A stretch of 19,137 nucleotides of DNA from an uncultured Clostridium sp. (GCF_937920395.1 NZ_CALEVF010000074.1:1-19137); one strand, 5' to 3'; positions 1 to 9,956 are shown, numbered from the stretch's first letter. Notes: generated by a model from the letters alone, not told the origin. Translations and numbers: made by a program.

Positions 1-669
1 TTTCGACTTAATTATGTCACTAATCTCGCTTGGTTTTATCTTTCCCTCTCCAACTCTAATTAATGCTCCAACTATTATTCTAACCATATTATATAAAAAT
101 CCATCAGCAGCGATATATATTTTTATAATATCTTCATTCTTTATAATATCTAACCTAAAAATAGTTCTTACTGATGTTTTTGCAGAACTACCCAGATTTT
201 TGAAAGCCGAGAAATCATGGGTACCCATAAAATAATCAGCCCCTAGTTTCATAGCCTCTATATCCAATATCCACCTATGATGATATATGTAATTACGACC
301 TACTGCAATAGCTACTTGTCTATTACTTATAGTATAACTATACATCTTACCTTTACTGTTATACCTTGAATGAAACTCATATGGTACCTCAAAAGAATGT
401 AAGATCATGATATCTCTTGGAAGCTTACTATTAATAGCTCCTGTAAATTTTTCTATGATTATTTTGCTATTTGTATAAAAGTTACCCACATACCCTTTTG
501 CATGAACTCCAGCATCGGTTCTACTAGAACCTGTAATCTTAATTTTTTCACCTGTAATATCCTCTATAGCACTTTCAACTTTTTCTTGAATAGTCATAAC
601 ATTGTTTTGCCTTTGCCACCCTGAGTAGTTTGTTCCATCATACTCTATAATAATCTTGATATTTCTCAC
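1..669 (-). CDS. truA: tRNA pseudouridine synthase A (TruA), C-terminus cut by window edge
   Basis: TruA converts uridines 38-40 of the tRNA anticodon arm to pseudouridine. The minus-strand frame is open from 669 to the window edge, giving 223 residues, and the missing C-terminus should be only about 20-25 residues of a family near 245. The N-terminus reads VRNIKIIIEYDGTNYSGWQR, a typical TruA opening. The catalytic aspartate lies in SSRTDAGVHA (about residues 45-54), where most homologues have GRTDAGVHA. The motifs YSYTI, GTHDFSAF and GFLYNMVR follow in the expected order. The start is GTG, with AAAGGGG nine bases upstream. An ATG three bases before the GTG belongs to another frame and stops after two codons. 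It is the last gene of the ecfA1-ecfA2-ecfT-truA series common in Clostridia. Confidence 0.95.
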   Translation of the reverse strand, partial: MRNIKIIIEYDGTNYSGWQRQNNVMTIQEKVESAIEDITGEKIKITGSSRTDAGVHAKGYVGNFYTNSKIIIEKFTGAINSKLPRDIMILHSFEVPYEFHSRYNSKGKMYSYTISNRQVAIAVGRNYIYHHRWILDIEAMKLGADYFMGTHDFSAFKNLGSSAKTSVRTIFRLDIIKNEDIIKIYIAADGFLYNMVRIIVGALIRVGEGKIKPSEISDIIKSK

Positions 670-697
670 TGCATCACGCCCCTTTCTATTTATACTT

Positions 698-713
698 AGG
701 ATTTAATAATCCT
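698..713 (-). repeat. short inverted repeat between ecfT and truA
   Basis: AGGATT and AATCCT form a perfect 6-bp stem with a 4-nt loop in the 62-base gap before truA. No run of T follows on the minus strand, so it does not look like an intrinsic terminator. The role is unknown. Confidence 0.4.
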
Positions 714-720
714 TTGCATT

Positions 721-745
721 TTAGTAGAATACTATGATCTACTAA
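721..745 (-). repeat. inverted repeat spanning the ecfT stop codon
   Basis: On the minus strand TTAGTAGA pairs with TCTACTAA (8 bp, 9-nt loop), and the ecfT stop codon TAG lies in the loop. The bases after the stem are AATGCAAAGG, not a U run, so termination is unlikely. It may mark mRNA processing or stability, or be chance in AT-rich DNA. Confidence 0.4.
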
Positions 746-1535
746 CAATAGTAATGACAAACAGCAGTATAAATGAACAACTTGCAATATAATCTCTTTT
801 AGTAACTTTTAGTTGCTTCATTCTAGTTCTTCCTTCTCCACCCCTATAACATCTAGATTCCATAGCCATTGCTAACTCATCTGCCCGCCTAAAAGAACTT
901 ATAAATAAAGGTACTAGAATAGGGATTAAGCTTTTAGCCCTACTTATTAAATTACCAGATTCAAAGTCAGCACCTCTGGCCATTTGTGCCTTCATTATTT
1001 TATCAGTCTCATCCATTAAAGTTGGAATGAACCTTAATGCTATAGTCATCATCATTGCTAGTTCATGGGCTGGTACTCCTATTTTTTTAAATGGGTTAAG
1101 TAGACTCTCTATACCATCAGTTAGTTCTATTGGTGATGTTGTAAGTGTCAATATGGATGTTCCCATAATTAAAAAGACTAATCTAATAATCATAAAAGCA
1201 GCAATAACTAAACCTTCTTTATAAATTTTTATAAAATGCCATTGAATAAGTGGAGGGCTTCCATTCCCTCCAGTCATAAAAATATTTAATATTGCCGTGA
1301 TAAGTAATAAAATTAAAATAGGTTTTAAACCATTATAAATATACTTTAAAGATAGATTTGCTATTAGTATTGTGACTATAATAAATATAAGTACATATAA
1401 ATAGCCTATAAATTGATTGACTAGAAACAAGTCAATAATAAATAATATAGATATTATTATCTTAAATCTTGGATCTAATTTATGTATAAAAGAATTTCCT
1501 GGTATATATTGTCCTATTGTAATATCTTTGATCAT
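732..1535 (-). CDS. ecfT: ECF transporter transmembrane (T) component EcfT
   Basis: EcfT is the membrane scaffold of energy-coupling-factor importers for vitamins, nickel or cobalt. It couples ATP hydrolysis by EcfA1/EcfA2 to an interchangeable substrate-binding S subunit. The 267-residue product has hydrophobic segments around residues 26-60, 71-88, 108-132 and 248-264. The coupling-helix motifs are visible: ARG in MARGADFESG (186-188) and a variant second motif SRCYRG (227-232). The start was set at 1535 because GGAGGAATTTGT directly precedes this ATG; an upstream in-frame ATG at 1568 lacks a ribosome binding site and would add 11 non-conserved residues. No S-component gene is in view, so the substrate cannot be told; group II modules like this one serve several S components. 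Confidence 0.95.
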   Translation of the reverse strand: MIKDITIGQYIPGNSFIHKLDPRFKIIISILFIIDLFLVNQFIGYLYVLIFIIVTILIANLSLKYIYNGLKPILILLLITAILNIFMTGGNGSPPLIQWHFIKIYKEGLVIAAFMIIRLVFLIMGTSILTLTTSPIELTDGIESLLNPFKKIGVPAHELAMMMTIALRFIPTLMDETDKIMKAQMARGADFESGNLISRAKSLIPILVPLFISSFRRADELAMAMESRCYRGGEGRTRMKQLKVTKRDYIASCSFILLFVITIVSRS

Positions 1536-1610
1536 ACAAATTCCTCCAAACCGCTGTAAAAAGCACATATTACTATTTTAAATATGATGTTTTATTCAAG
1601 CAAAAGAGCC

Positions 1611-2468
1611 CTACAAATCTTTTTTGAGTATCTTAAGCAACTCTTGTTTAGCTTTTTCTATTGTAAATATATCTTGAGATAAATCAAATCCTTTATTACG
1701 AAGTTCCCTAATTAAATAGGTTACCTGTGGTACTGCAAGACCAACACTTTCTAATGTATCTATTTCTCTAAAAATTTTCTCAGGTGTTCCATCTAAGATG
1801 CATTTGCCCTTATCCATTACTAAAATCCTATTTGCAACTTTAGCTACATCTTCCATGCTATGCGATACTAAAATTATAGTCATATTGTTTGCTTTATAAA
1901 GCTCAACAATTTTATTTAAGATATCGTCTCTTCCTTTTGGATCAAGCCCTGCAGTTGGTTCATCTAAGATTAATACCCTAGGCTCCATAGCCACTACTCC
2001 AGCAATAGCTACTCTTCTCTTTTGACCACCACTTATCTCAAAAGGTGATTTATCTTTATATTCTTCGTAATCAAGTCCAACAATTTTCATTGCTCTTTGA
2101 ACTCTTCTATTTATTTCATCATTATCTAGACCTAAATTTTTCGGTCCAAATGAAATGTCTTTTTCAATTGTTTCCTCAAAAAGTTGATATTCGGGATATT
2201 GAAATACTAGCCCAACTTTTTTTCTTATACTTGTTAATTTCATTTTTTTCTTTGTTATATCAATATCATCTACTAAAATCGCACCCGATGTTGGTTTTAG
2301 CAACCCATTTATATGTTGAATTAGAGTCGATTTACCAGAGCCTGTATGGCCAATGAGTGCTACAAATTCTCCCTGCTTTATTTCTAGAGATACATCATCT
2401 ATAGCTTTTTTTTCAAAAGGAGTTTTTGGCATATATATATAAGTTAAATTTTCTATTTTAATTGACAT
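1611..2468 (-). CDS. ecfA2: ECF transporter ATP-binding protein EcfA2
   Basis: This is one of the two ATPases of the ECF energy-coupling module. The 285-residue protein carries Walker [10 protein letters not shown] (40-48), the Q-loop at Q90, signature SGGQKRR (146-152), Walker B VLILDEP (165-171) and the switch histidine in VSHSM (His203). The Q-loop context QYPEYQLF is typical of the A2 paralogue. Its ATG overlaps the last 16 bases of ecfA1 in a different frame, so translation is probably coupled and the two ATPases are made in matched amounts, as the A1-A2 heterodimer requires. It is 75 bases upstream of ecfT. Assignment to A2 rather than A1 rests on gene order and the Q-loop. Confidence 0.94.
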   Translation of the reverse strand: MSIKIENLTYIYMPKTPFEKKAIDDVSLEIKQGEFVALIGHTGSGKSTLIQHINGLLKPTSGAILVDDIDITKKKMKLTSIRKKVGLVFQYPEYQLFEETIEKDISFGPKNLGLDNDEINRRVQRAMKIVGLDYEEYKDKSPFEISGGQKRRVAIAGVVAMEPRVLILDEPTAGLDPKGRDDILNKIVELYKANNMTIILVSHSMEDVAKVANRILVMDKGKCILDGTPEKIFREIDTLESVGLAVPQVTYLIRELRNKGFDLSQDIFTIEKAKQELLKILKKDL

Positions 2469-3298
2469 AATGCATTCACCATCTCATCTATAGTTAGTAT
2501 ATCAGATTCTATATTGATACCATTCTGTCTAAGTTCGTACGCAAGTTCTGTTACCTGCGGAACATCTAAACCTATTTTTTTCATAGTAGCTACGTTTCTA
2601 AATATTTCTTTTGGTTTTCCATTCATTACAATTTTACCATTATCCATAACAACAATTCTATCTGCTTCTACAGCTTCTTCCATATTATGTGTTATTAAAA
2701 TAATTGTTATACCATAGTTTTTGTTTATCTTTTTTATAGTACTCATAACTTCTTTTCTACCATATGGATCAAGCATCGCTGTTGGTTCATCGAAAACAAT
2801 ACATTTGGGCATCATAGCAAGAATACCAGCAATAGCTACTCTTTGTTTTTGACCACCTGAAAGCAAATGTGGAGCATGTTTTCTATATTCGTACATATGC
2901 ACACTTTTTAACGCGTCATCTACTCTTTTTCTAATTTCTTTAGGCTCTAATCCTAAATTCTCTGGACCAAATGCTACATCTTCTTCTACTATAGTTGCAA
3001 CAATTTGATTATCTGGATTTTGGAATACCATACCTGCTACATGTCTAATATTCCATAGATTGGCTTCTACAGATGTTTGTAATCCATCCACATATATTTC
3101 CCCGTCTGTTGGTATTAGCAGTGCATTTACATGTTTAGCAAAAGTTGATTTTCCTGAGCCATTATGGCCTAGTACCACTAAAAACTCGCCCCTATCAACC
3201 TCTAGATCTAATCCATCTATGGCTACTTTAGGTTCTTCACCTTCACTTTGCGGGTACTTATAAACAAGCTTATTACATATAACCATTTTTTCACCCAT
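2453..3298 (-). CDS. ecfA1: ECF transporter ATP-binding protein EcfA1
   Basis: First ATPase of the ECF module, 281 residues. Walker A is GHNGSGKST (44-52), the Q-loop glutamine is Q93 in FQNPDNQIV (the usual A1 form), the signature is [13 protein letters not shown] (from 146), Walker B ends FDEPTAMLD (Asp170, Glu171), and the H-loop is ITHNM (His204). The ATG at 3298 is preferred because GGGAGTG lies 6 bases upstream; an in-frame TTG at 3313 would overlap that site. It starts 115 bases downstream of the rplQ terminator, so the ECF genes probably have their own promoter or rely on readthrough. The only -35-like TTGAAA in the gap (3358-3363) is 19 bp from a TTTAAT, too weak to call. Confidence 0.95.
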   Translation of the reverse strand: MGEKMVICNKLVYKYPQSEGEEPKVAIDGLDLEVDRGEFLVVLGHNGSGKSTFAKHVNALLIPTDGEIYVDGLQTSVEANLWNIRHVAGMVFQNPDNQIVATIVEEDVAFGPENLGLEPKEIRKRVDDALKSVHMYEYRKHAPHLLSGGQKQRVAIAGILAMMPKCIVFDEPTAMLDPYGRKEVMSTIKKINKNYGITIILITHNMEEAVEADRIVVMDNGKIVMNGKPKEIFRNVATMKKIGLDVPQVTELAYELRQNGINIESDILTIDEMVNALCQLK

Positions 3299-3401
3299 AA
3301 GTGTCACTCCCAACGTTTATAAATATGATAAAATTAAAAATCTACCAAATTGCTTAATTTCAATTTCAGTAGAAATCTTTTTTCAAAATCAAATAAATAT
3401 T

Positions 3402-3442
3402 AATAAGAAAATGGGGATTAAGTTTGTTCCCACTTAATCCCC
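3402..3442 (-). terminator. intrinsic terminator after rplQ
   Basis: On the minus strand GGGGATTAAGT (3442-3432) pairs perfectly with ACTTAATCCCC (3423-3413), an 11-bp stem with an 8-nt loop. It is followed by ATTTTCTTATT, a T-rich though interrupted tail. It begins 10 bases after the rplQ stop codon, where the ribosomal transcript is expected to end. The broken U run suggests that some polymerases may read through into ecfA1. Confidence 0.85.
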
Positions 3443-3452
3443 TTTGCTCAAA

Positions 3453-3794
3453 CTATACTAATTCTATTATACTCATTTCTGCTGCGTCGCCTCTTCTTGG
3501 ACCCATTTTCATGATTCTAGTATATCCGCCGTTTCTATCAGCATATTTGGGTGCAATATTATCAAATAAATCTTTAACTACGCTTTCTTCAGTAATGAAT
3601 GCAAGTGCTTGCCTTCTAGCATGAAGATCTCCTCTTTTTCCAAGAGTTATCATTCTTTCAGCAAATTTTCTAGTTTCTTTTGCTCTAGTTACTGTAGTTT
3701 CAATCTTACCATACTTCAACAAATTAGTTGCAAGACTTCTAAACATTGCAATTCTTTGATCAGTGGCGCGTCCTAACTTACGGTACATTGCCAT
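3453..3794 (-). CDS. rplQ: 50S ribosomal protein bL17
   Basis: bL17 is a large-subunit protein near the polypeptide exit tunnel. The 113-residue product has the family opening YRKLGR(A/T)xDQR and then [24 protein letters not shown], with a C-terminal GGYTRI segment; length is normal for the short bacterial form. AAGGAGGG lies 6 bases before the ATG at 3794; a second ATG two codons in is less well placed. It is the last gene of the alpha part, 12 bases after rpoA and just before an intrinsic terminator, its usual position in Bacillota. Confidence 0.97.
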   Translation of the reverse strand: MAMYRKLGRATDQRIAMFRSLATNLLKYGKIETTVTRAKETRKFAERMITLGKRGDLHARRQALAFITEESVVKDLFDNIAPKYADRNGGYTRIMKMGPRRGDAAEMSIIELV

Positions 3795-3806
3795 GTATTT
3801 CCCTCC

Positions 3807-4754
3807 TTACTCTTCAGTTAGTTTTAAGTTCAAACTCAAAGCTTGAAGTTTCTGTTCAACTTCTTCAAGTGATTTCTTACCCAAGTTTCTAACCTTCATC
3901 ATATCATCCATTGATCTTTCTGTTAATTCTTGAACTGTATTAATTCCAGCTCTTTTCAAGCAATTATAGCTTCTAACTGAAAGGTCTAATTCTTCAATAG
4001 TCATTTCAAGAACTTTTTCTTTCTTATCTTCTTCTTTTTCAACCATTATTTCAACATTATCAGCATGATCTGTTAATGTCATAAATAATTTAAAGTGTTC
4101 AATAAGAATTTTAGCTGATAAACCAATAGCCTCATCTGGTCTAATTGTTCCATTAGTCCAAATTTCAATTGTTAATTTATCATAATCAGTAATTTGGCCT
4201 ACTCTTGTGTTTTCAACAGCAAAATTCACTCTTTTAACAGGAGTATAAATTGAGTCTACTGGTATTGTAGCTATTGGTAATTCATCTGTCTTGTTTTTAG
4301 CCATAGACACATATCCTCTACCTCTATTAACCGTTAGTTCCATATATAATTTAGCATCGTCATCCAATGTTGCTATATGTAAATCACTGTTAACTACCAC
4401 TACATCTCCATCAGTGCTAATATCTGCTCCAGTAACTACTCCGGGTCCTTTAGCATCAATGTAAACTGTTCTAGGGCCTTCACCTTCCATTGTTAATGCT
4501 AAGCTTTTGATGTTTAGAATTAACTCTGTAACATCTTCTTTAACACCTTTAACTGTGGAAAATTCGTGAAGTACTGTATCAATCTTAACTGCTGTTGTAG
4601 CAACTCCAGGTAAAGAAGAAAGAAGAATTCTTCTTAATGCATTACCTAAAGTTATACCATAACCTCTTTCCAATGGTTCAATTATAAATTTACCATAAGA
4701 ACCATCTTCAGCTGTTTCTACACATTCTATTTTTGGCTTTTCTATTTCCAACAT
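3807..4754 (-). CDS. rpoA: DNA-directed RNA polymerase subunit alpha
   Basis: RpoA dimerises to nucleate RNA polymerase assembly, and its C-terminal domain contacts UP elements and activators. The 315-residue product has the N-terminal domain (about 1-230) with [25 protein letters not shown], and an acidic, lysine-rich linker (EKEEDKKEK). The C-terminal helix-hairpin-helix domain (about 245-315) contains [13 protein letters not shown] and [13 protein letters not shown], the DNA- and regulator-contacting surface. The start at 4754 follows GGGAGGG by 6 bases; an in-frame codon at 4781 would add nine residues and lie upstream of that site. It sits between rpsD and rplQ as in most Bacillota. Confidence 0.98.
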   Translation of the reverse strand: MLEIEKPKIECVETAEDGSYGKFIIEPLERGYGITLGNALRRILLSSLPGVATTAVKIDTVLHEFSTVKGVKEDVTELILNIKSLALTMEGEGPRTVYIDAKGPGVVTGADISTDGDVVVVNSDLHIATLDDDAKLYMELTVNRGRGYVSMAKNKTDELPIATIPVDSIYTPVKRVNFAVENTRVGQITDYDKLTIEIWTNGTIRPDEAIGLSAKILIEHFKLFMTLTDHADNVEIMVEKEEDKKEKVLEMTIEELDLSVRSYNCLKRAGINTVQELTERSMDDMMKVRNLGKKSLEEVEQKLQALSLNLKLTEE

Positions 4755-4815
4755 ATAAACCCTCCCTTTTTTAATTGGCAACCTATTATGAGGGCAACTG
4801 ATTCTATATTGATGA

Positions 4816-5436
4816 CTATTTACTGTATAATTCGACGATTAACGTTTCATTAACAGGAACATCTATATCTTCCCTAGTTGGTTGTGCTAAAACTTTTCCT
4901 TCAAATTTTTCTAAGTTAGCTTCTAACCAATTTGGTAAGGTTTTAGGGTTTTCAAGGAAAACCTTAAACTTCTCAGTAGCTCTGCTTTTTTCACATGCAG
5001 ACACTACTTCATTTGCTGTTAAACTGTAAGAAGGAATATCTACCTTTTTACCATTAACTAAGAAATGTCCGTGAGTAACTAGTTGCCTAGCTTCTTGTCT
5101 TGAATTACCATAACCCAATCTATAAACAACGTTATCAAGTCTAACTTCTAAGAGTCTTAATAAGTTTTCACCAGTTATTCCTCTTAACTTGTCAGCTTTT
5201 TCATAGTATCTTCTAAATTGACTTTCAAGTATTCCGTATATTCTCTTAGCTTTTTGTTTTTCTCTCAATTGTAATCCGTAATTGGACATTTTTTTCTTAC
5301 TTTGTCCATGTTGTCCTGGTGCATAGCCTCTTCTGGCAAATGCACATTTATCTGTAAAGCATCTATCACCCTTAAGGTTGAGCTTCATACCTTCTCTTCT
5401 GCAAAGTCTACAAGTAGCTCCAGTATATCTTGCCAT
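4816..5436 (-). CDS. rpsD: 30S ribosomal protein uS4, zinc-binding form
   Basis: uS4 binds the 5' domain of 16S rRNA early in small-subunit assembly and lines the mRNA entry channel. The 206-residue protein has an N-terminal zinc knuckle with Cys9, Cys12, Cys26 and Cys31 (CRLC...CFTDKC), so it is the C+ form. The S4 RNA-binding domain follows at about 96-155 ([20 protein letters not shown], then [13 protein letters not shown]). AGGAGGTG lies 8 bases before the ATG. It sits inside the alpha cluster between rpsK and rpoA, as in Clostridia, whereas in Bacillus subtilis rpsD is a separate autoregulated gene. No S4-type leader is evident in the 34-base gap. Confidence 0.98.
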   Translation of the reverse strand: MARYTGATCRLCRREGMKLNLKGDRCFTDKCAFARRGYAPGQHGQSKKKMSNYGLQLREKQKAKRIYGILESQFRRYYEKADKLRGITGENLLRLLEVRLDNVVYRLGYGNSRQEARQLVTHGHFLVNGKKVDIPSYSLTANEVVSACEKSRATEKFKVFLENPKTLPNWLEANLEKFEGKVLAQPTREDIDVPVNETLIVELYSK

Positions 5437-5470
5437 TCAAATTACACCTCCTGTTTTTATAAACTATAAA

Positions 5471-5863
5471 TCAAACTCTTCTTCTCTTTGGTGGTCTACA
5501 TCCATTATGAGGAATTGGAGTAACGTCTTTGATTAATGTTATTTCTAATCCAGCCGCTTGAAGTGACCTAATTGCCGCTTCTCTACCTGCTCCTGGTCCT
5601 TTAACAAATACGTCAACACTTTTTAGTCCGTGCTCCATAGCTGCTTTTGTAGCAGCTTCTGCTGCCATTTGAGCTGCAAATGGAGTACTTTTCCTAGATC
5701 CTCTAAATCCTAATCCGCCTGCACTAGACCAAGATAAAGCATTACCAGCTACATCTGTAAGTGTAACGATGGAATTATTGAAAGTAGACTTTATGTGTGC
5801 ACAACCGTGCTCAACATTTTTTCTTTCTTTTTTTCTTCTACTTCTTTTAACTTTTTGAGCCAT
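5471..5863 (-). CDS. rpsK: 30S ribosomal protein uS11
   Basis: uS11 sits on the platform of the small subunit near the mRNA exit site, where the Shine-Dalgarno duplex lies. The 130-residue protein has a basic N-terminus ([17 protein letters not shown]), then [14 protein letters not shown], the [14 protein letters not shown] segment and the conserved C-terminus [16 protein letters not shown]. Length is normal. The ribosome binding site AAGGAGGG lies 6 bases before the ATG. It follows rpsM by 15 bases and precedes rpsD by 34, the standard alpha order. Confidence 0.98.
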   Translation of the reverse strand: MAQKVKRSRRKKERKNVEHGCAHIKSTFNNSIVTLTDVAGNALSWSSAGGLGFRGSRKSTPFAAQMAAEAATKAAMEHGLKSVDVFVKGPGAGREAAIRSLQAAGLEITLIKDVTPIPHNGCRPPKRRRV

Positions 5864-5878
5864 GTTATTCCCTCCTTA

Positions 5879-6247
5879 CTATTTCTTCTTACCAGTCATT
5901 GTTTTCTTAGGACCTTTTCTTGTTCTTGCATTAGTTTTAGTTTTTTGTCCTCTTACTGGAAGACCTTTTCTATGTCTTATACCTCTATAACATCCAACTT
6001 CCATTAACCTTTTTATATCTAATGCAACTCTTCTTCTTAAGTCACCCTCAATTATAAAGTTCTTTTGAATGTAAGTTCTTAACTCATTAACTTCTTCTTC
6101 AGTTAAATCCTTAACTCTTGTATCTGGATTTATCCCAACAGTTTTAATAATACCTTGAGATTTTGTTAAGCCTATACCAAATATATATGTTAAACCAATT
6201 TCAACTCTTTTTTCTCTTGGTAGGTCAATACCTGCTATTCTTGCCAT
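5879..6247 (-). CDS. rpsM: 30S ribosomal protein uS13
   Basis: uS13 is at the top of the 30S head, forms the B1 bridges to the large subunit and touches P-site tRNA. The 122-residue product opens [20 protein letters not shown], contains the helix-two-turn-helix segment ([12 protein letters not shown]) and [30 protein letters not shown]. It ends in the lysine/arginine-rich tail that reaches tRNA. GGGAGGTG is 11 bases before the ATG, a rather long spacing. A 141-base gap separates it from the upstream rpmJ. Confidence 0.98.
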   Translation of the reverse strand: MARIAGIDLPREKRVEIGLTYIFGIGLTKSQGIIKTVGINPDTRVKDLTEEEVNELRTYIQKNFIIEGDLRRRVALDIKRLMEVGCYRGIRHRKGLPVRGQKTKTNARTRKGPKKTMTGKKK

Positions 6248-6290
6248 TTACTGTTTACACCTCCCACGTAATTGTTGTTATAATTTTATC

Positions 6291-6315
6291 ACATCTTTAG
6301 CTTCTAAAACGATGT
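6291..6315 (-). repeat. imperfect hairpin in the rpmJ-rpsM gap
   Basis: ACATC/GATGT and TTTAG/CTAAA make a 10-bp stem with a 2-nt bulge and a 3-nt loop in the 141-base gap between rpmJ and rpsM. No U run follows on the minus strand, so it is not a clear terminator. The rest of the gap is AT-rich, and I see no convincing promoter or small gene in it. Confidence 0.35.
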
Positions 6316-6388
6316 AATAGCGATTTATTATTAAAATATTAACTTATAATTACTACTTAATGTTAATACTTCTTATAAATAAAACCGA

Positions 6389-6514
<126 letters not shown>

Positions 6515-6517
6515 TTA

Positions 6518-6736
6518 TTACTTGTCTCTCCAAGTTATTCTCCCACGTGTTAAATCATATGGGGAAAGTTCTACTGTAACCTTGTCTCCTGGCAATATTC
6601 TTATAAAATTCATTCTTAACTTACCTGAGATATGAGCTAATATTTTATGCCCACTCTCCAATTCAACTTGAAATATTGCATTGGGCAAAGTTTCTACTAC
6701 AACACCTTGCATTTCTATTATATCATCTTTTGACAT
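6518..6736 (-). CDS. infA: translation initiation factor IF-1
   Basis: IF-1 occupies the A site of the 30S subunit during initiation and aids IF-2 and IF-3. The product is 72 residues, exactly the usual size, beginning [11 protein letters not shown] and folding as one S1/OB domain ([29 protein letters not shown]...) with the C-terminus [13 protein letters not shown]. The start at 6736 follows AAGGAGG, which lies inside the last codons of the KOW gene; the frame is open upstream but nothing there is conserved. Only 7 bases separate it from the KOW gene, so translation is probably coupled. Confidence 0.98.
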   Translation of the reverse strand: MSKDDIIEMQGVVVETLPNAIFQVELESGHKILAHISGKLRMNFIRILPGDKVTVELSPYDLTRGRITWRDK

Positions 6737-6743
6737 AAGGTAA

Positions 6744-7025
6744 TCAAACCTCCTTACCAATATCTGCAGATTGCAAAAATATTTTAATTTTAGAATTAGT
6801 AACCTCATTTTCAGATAAAATCATATCTCTAATTTCTTCAGCTAAAGTGCCTGTAAAATTTAGATGCTTAACTTTCTTCTTTTTAGGTTTCTCGATTCTT
6901 CTTAACTCACCATCAGAAATATACACATATTCATCATTTAGTATACCTACAACAATAAAAGTTTTGTGCATATCTCTTCCTGCTTTAGAATGTACCACCT
7001 TACCTATAAGGCTATTTTTGTCCAA
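6744..7025 (-). CDS. KOW-domain RNA-binding protein of unknown function
   Basis: A 93-residue protein with an N-terminal KOW-type beta-barrel ([37 protein letters not shown]), then a basic stretch [14 protein letters not shown] and a helical C-terminus. Similar proteins, often annotated KOW-domain or L14e-like, occur between map and infA in many Clostridia. RNA binding or a ribosome-associated role is inferred from the fold and position; no function is known to me. TTG at 7025 is the likely start: GAGGTG lies exactly 6 bases upstream. The in-frame GTG at 7034 is itself part of that GAGGTG and has no site of its own. The gene follows the map remnant by 25 bases. Confidence 0.82.
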   Translation of the reverse strand: MDKNSLIGKVVHSKAGRDMHKTFIVVGILNDEYVYISDGELRRIEKPKKKKVKHLNFTGTLAEEIRDMILSENEVTNSKIKIFLQSADIGKEV

Positions 7026-7050
7026 ATCATTCACCTCAATTAGTTCAATG

Positions 7051-7351
<301 letters not shown>

Positions 7352-7352
<1 letters not shown>

Positions 7353-8002
7353 TATTTTATATCATCTAAGATACTACAGATGCTGTCAAATACACTATTA
7401 ATTTCTTGTGTCCCATCAACTTCTGATAATAAGTTTTTGTCACCGTAATACTTTATCAATGGTTGTGTTTGAGCTTCATATATGTCAATCCGTTCATTAA
7501 CGGTTTCTTCAGTGTCATCAGCTCTTTGAACAAGATCACTTCCACATAAATCACACTTACCATCTATTTTCGATGGATTAAATGTAATATGATAACTAGC
7601 ACCACAGTTAAGACAAACTCTACGACCAGTCATTCTATCTAGAATGAATTCTCTAGGTACCTTTATTAATAATGCTGTATCAAGGTGTATACCTTTTTCA
7701 TCCAATAAGGTTTTTAAGGCTTCACCTTGATTAACAGTTCTAGGATAGCCATCTAATAAAAAACCATTAACACAATCTTCATTATCTAACCTATCTTTTA
7801 TTATATCTATAGTCAATTTATCAGGAACCAAATGGCCCTTATCAATATGCTTCTTAGCTTCAATTCCAAGAGGGGTTTTTTCTGAAATATTCTTTCTGAA
7901 TATATCCCCGGTTGATATATGTGGTATCGAGAACTTATCGCTAATTGACTTAGCTTGAGTTCCTTTTCCAGCTCCCGGAGGACCTAACAAGATTATTCTC
8001 AT
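7352..8002 (-). CDS. adk: adenylate kinase, zinc-type long LID
   Basis: Adk interconverts ATP + AMP and 2 ADP in the cytoplasm. The 216-residue protein has the P-loop GPPGAGKGT (7-15), AMP-site residues in STGDIFR (30-36) and [10 protein letters not shown] (80-89). A long LID domain carries a structural zinc site, Cys130, Cys133, Cys150 and Cys153 (CLNC...CDLC), typical of Gram-positive enzymes. RRADD-type motifs (GRR at 126-128, QRADD at 159-163) give the catalytic arginines. CAGGAGA is 7 bases before the ATG. It follows secY by 22 bases, the classic secY-adk-map order, though map is decayed here. Confidence 0.98.
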
Positions 8003-8024
8003 AGTATCATCTCCTGGTATTATT

Positions 8025-9305
8025 TTATTTAAGGAATCCTTTATAGTGGCGCATTACCAATTGTGATTCAAGTTGTCTCAATGTTTCTATACCAACATTA
8101 ACCATAATTAATAACATAGTGCCTCCAAAGTATATTCCCTGAAACTTAGTGAATCCCTCTGTTATAATAGGAAATATTGCTACTACTGCAGCAAAAGTTC
8201 CTCCAAGTATTGAAACCTTAGTAAGTACGCTATCTATATATGTTGCTGTATTTTCTCCCGGTCTAATCCCTGGTATAAAGCCTGATGATTTATGCATATT
8301 TTCAGCCATTTCATCTGGTTTAAATGTTACCTGAGTATAAAACCATGTAAAAAATACTATTAATACAAAATACACTAATGCATATTTCCAACTGTTTCTT
8401 TCAAATATGCTCCAAGGACTTCCTACGATGAATTTTGCAATTGCAGATGCCGGTTTAAGTTGTGCTATTGTTTCTGGGAATGTCATTACTGACATAGCAA
8501 AAATTATACCGATAACTCCAGATGCGTTTACACCAATTGGAATGTGTGTTGATTGTCCTTTGAAAACTTTGTTTCCAACAGCTTTCCCTGCATATTGTAC
8601 TGGGATTCTTCTTTCGCTTAAACTTGCTATTACTACTGCAACTAATAAAGCTGCAGCAACTACAACAAACATTATAACTTCTACAAAATTTACAGTGCCA
8701 GCCTTTTGAAGTCCAGCAATTTTATATGCAAGTGCAGGTAACCCTGATATAATATTAATAAATATTATCAGTGAAACACCATTACCAATACCTTTACCTG
8801 TTATTTGTTCACCTATCCACACCAAAAATGTTGATGAAGTGGTCATCGTTAGTACCACTAAAAATATGGTCAAACTAGATGTATCTGAAAATGCTCCAGT
8901 ACCTGCAATAATTGCATACATACCAAAAGCTTGCAAAGCTCCTAATACTATTGAAGCATATCTAGTATAATCTTGTATTTTCTTACGTCCTTCGAGTCCT
9001 TCTTTAGAAAGTTGCTCTAAGTATGGAATTGCAATTACTAATAACTGCATTATAATAGATGCGTTTATGTATGGACCAACACCCATTGCGAAAATACTAA
9101 ACTTACCAAATGCACCACCAGAAAGCATATCGTAAAAACTAAATAATGTTCCTCCATTACTAGTTAAACTTGCTAACTTGCTAGCATCTACACCAGGAAC
9201 AGGAATGAAAATACCTACCCGCATAATTACAACCATAAGTAGCGTAAATATCATACGTTTTTTTAAATCAGGAATTTTCCAGGCATTACGTATGGTTGAT
9301 AGCAT
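8025..9305 (-). CDS. secY: preprotein translocase subunit SecY
   Basis: SecY is the channel-forming subunit of the SecYEG translocon in the cytoplasmic membrane. The 426-residue product has the family N-terminus ([32 protein letters not shown]), about ten hydrophobic segments, the plug-region [21 protein letters not shown], and [13 protein letters not shown]. The cytoplasmic loop [12 protein letters not shown] contacts SecA and ribosomes, and the C-terminal [15 protein letters not shown] is also conserved. Its ATG directly abuts the rplO stop codon, and its GAGGTGA site is made of the last rplO codons, so the two are tightly coupled. Confidence 0.98.
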   Translation of the reverse strand: MLSTIRNAWKIPDLKKRMIFTLLMVVIMRVGIFIPVPGVDASKLASLTSNGGTLFSFYDMLSGGAFGKFSIFAMGVGPYINASIIMQLLVIAIPYLEQLSKEGLEGRKKIQDYTRYASIVLGALQAFGMYAIIAGTGAFSDTSSLTIFLVVLTMTTSSTFLVWIGEQITGKGIGNGVSLIIFINIISGLPALAYKIAGLQKAGTVNFVEVIMFVVVAAALLVAVVIASLSERRIPVQYAGKAVGNKVFKGQSTHIPIGVNASGVIGIIFAMSVMTFPETIAQLKPASAIAKFIVGSPWSIFERNSWKYALVYFVLIVFFTWFYTQVTFKPDEMAENMHKSSGFIPGIRPGENTATYIDSVLTKVSILGGTFAAVVAIFPIITEGFTKFQGIYFGGTMLLIMVNVGIETLRQLESQLVMRHYKGFLK

Positions 9306-9746
9306 TTATATCACCTCAACTTTTCCCCCAGCTGCTGTAATTTTTTCAGCTGCTGCTTTCGAGAGTTTAGATACTTTTACAGTCAAATTCTTTTCTAAAT
9401 TACCATTACCAAGTATTTTAACTCCGTCATGTATCTTTCTTATAATTCTTTTCTCTACTAACAATTCCTGTGTAACTTCTGTACCATCTGCGAATACATT
9501 AAGTCTATCTACATTTATACAAGAGTATTGTTTTGCAAAAATATTTGTAAAACCTCTTTTAGGTAATCTCCTATATAAAGGCATCTGACCGCCTTCAAAT
9601 CCTGGTCTTGTTCCACCACCGGATCTAGAGTTCTGTCCATCTTGACCTCTTCCTGCAGTTTTTCCCCAACCAGTAGCAGTACCTCTACCGATTCTCTTAG
9701 GAGATTTTTTTGAACCTTCCGCAGGTTTTAACTCATGAAGTTTCAT
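9306..9746 (-). CDS. rplO: 50S ribosomal protein uL15
   Basis: uL15 joins the large subunit late in assembly and reaches deep into 23S rRNA with its basic N-terminal arm. The 146-residue product has the expected arm ([41 protein letters not shown], glycine- and arginine-rich), then [24 protein letters not shown] and the globular C-terminal half ending VEVI. GAGGAGGTG lies 5 bases before the ATG. The last codons carry the ribosome binding site for secY. Confidence 0.98.
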   Translation of the reverse strand: MKLHELKPAEGSKKSPKRIGRGTATGWGKTAGRGQDGQNSRSGGGTRPGFEGGQMPLYRRLPKRGFTNIFAKQYSCINVDRLNVFADGTEVTQELLVEKRIIRKIHDGVKILGNGNLEKNLTVKVSKLSKAAAEKITAAGGKVEVI

Positions 9747-9764
9747 GTCAACACCTCCTCGTTT

Positions 9765-9944
9765 TTATACTTGCTCTACTTTTATTAGATATATAACTTT
9801 GTTAATCATGCCTTTGATCTGAGGAGTTTCCTCGTGCTCAACACTTTTTCGTATTTTTCTTAATCCTAAAGCATTAACAGTAGCAATATGTTCTTTCTTT
9901 CTACCAATTAAGCTTTTAACCAATGTTATCTTAACTTTAGCCAA
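9765..9944 (-). CDS. rpmD: 50S ribosomal protein uL30
   Basis: uL30 is a small large-subunit protein. The complete 59-residue gene reads TTG-start [18 protein letters not shown], then [22 protein letters not shown] and [18 protein letters not shown], a full-length uL30 with the ferredoxin-like pattern. No ATG is available near the N-terminus; TTG at 9944 is 6 bases after AGGAGGGG, which overlaps the rpsE stop codon, so TTG initiation is well supported. It lies 12 bases after rpsE and 18 before rplO. Confidence 0.96.
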   Translation of the reverse strand: MAKVKITLVKSLIGRKKEHIATVNALGLRKIRKSVEHEETPQIKGMINKVIYLIKVEQV

Positions 9945-9956
9945 GGTTTTCCCCTC

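Noticed and set aside
4775..4800. Repeated GGCAAC in the rpsD-rpoA gap as a regulatory repeat
   Set aside because: Only two short direct copies with no pairing partner; expected by chance.
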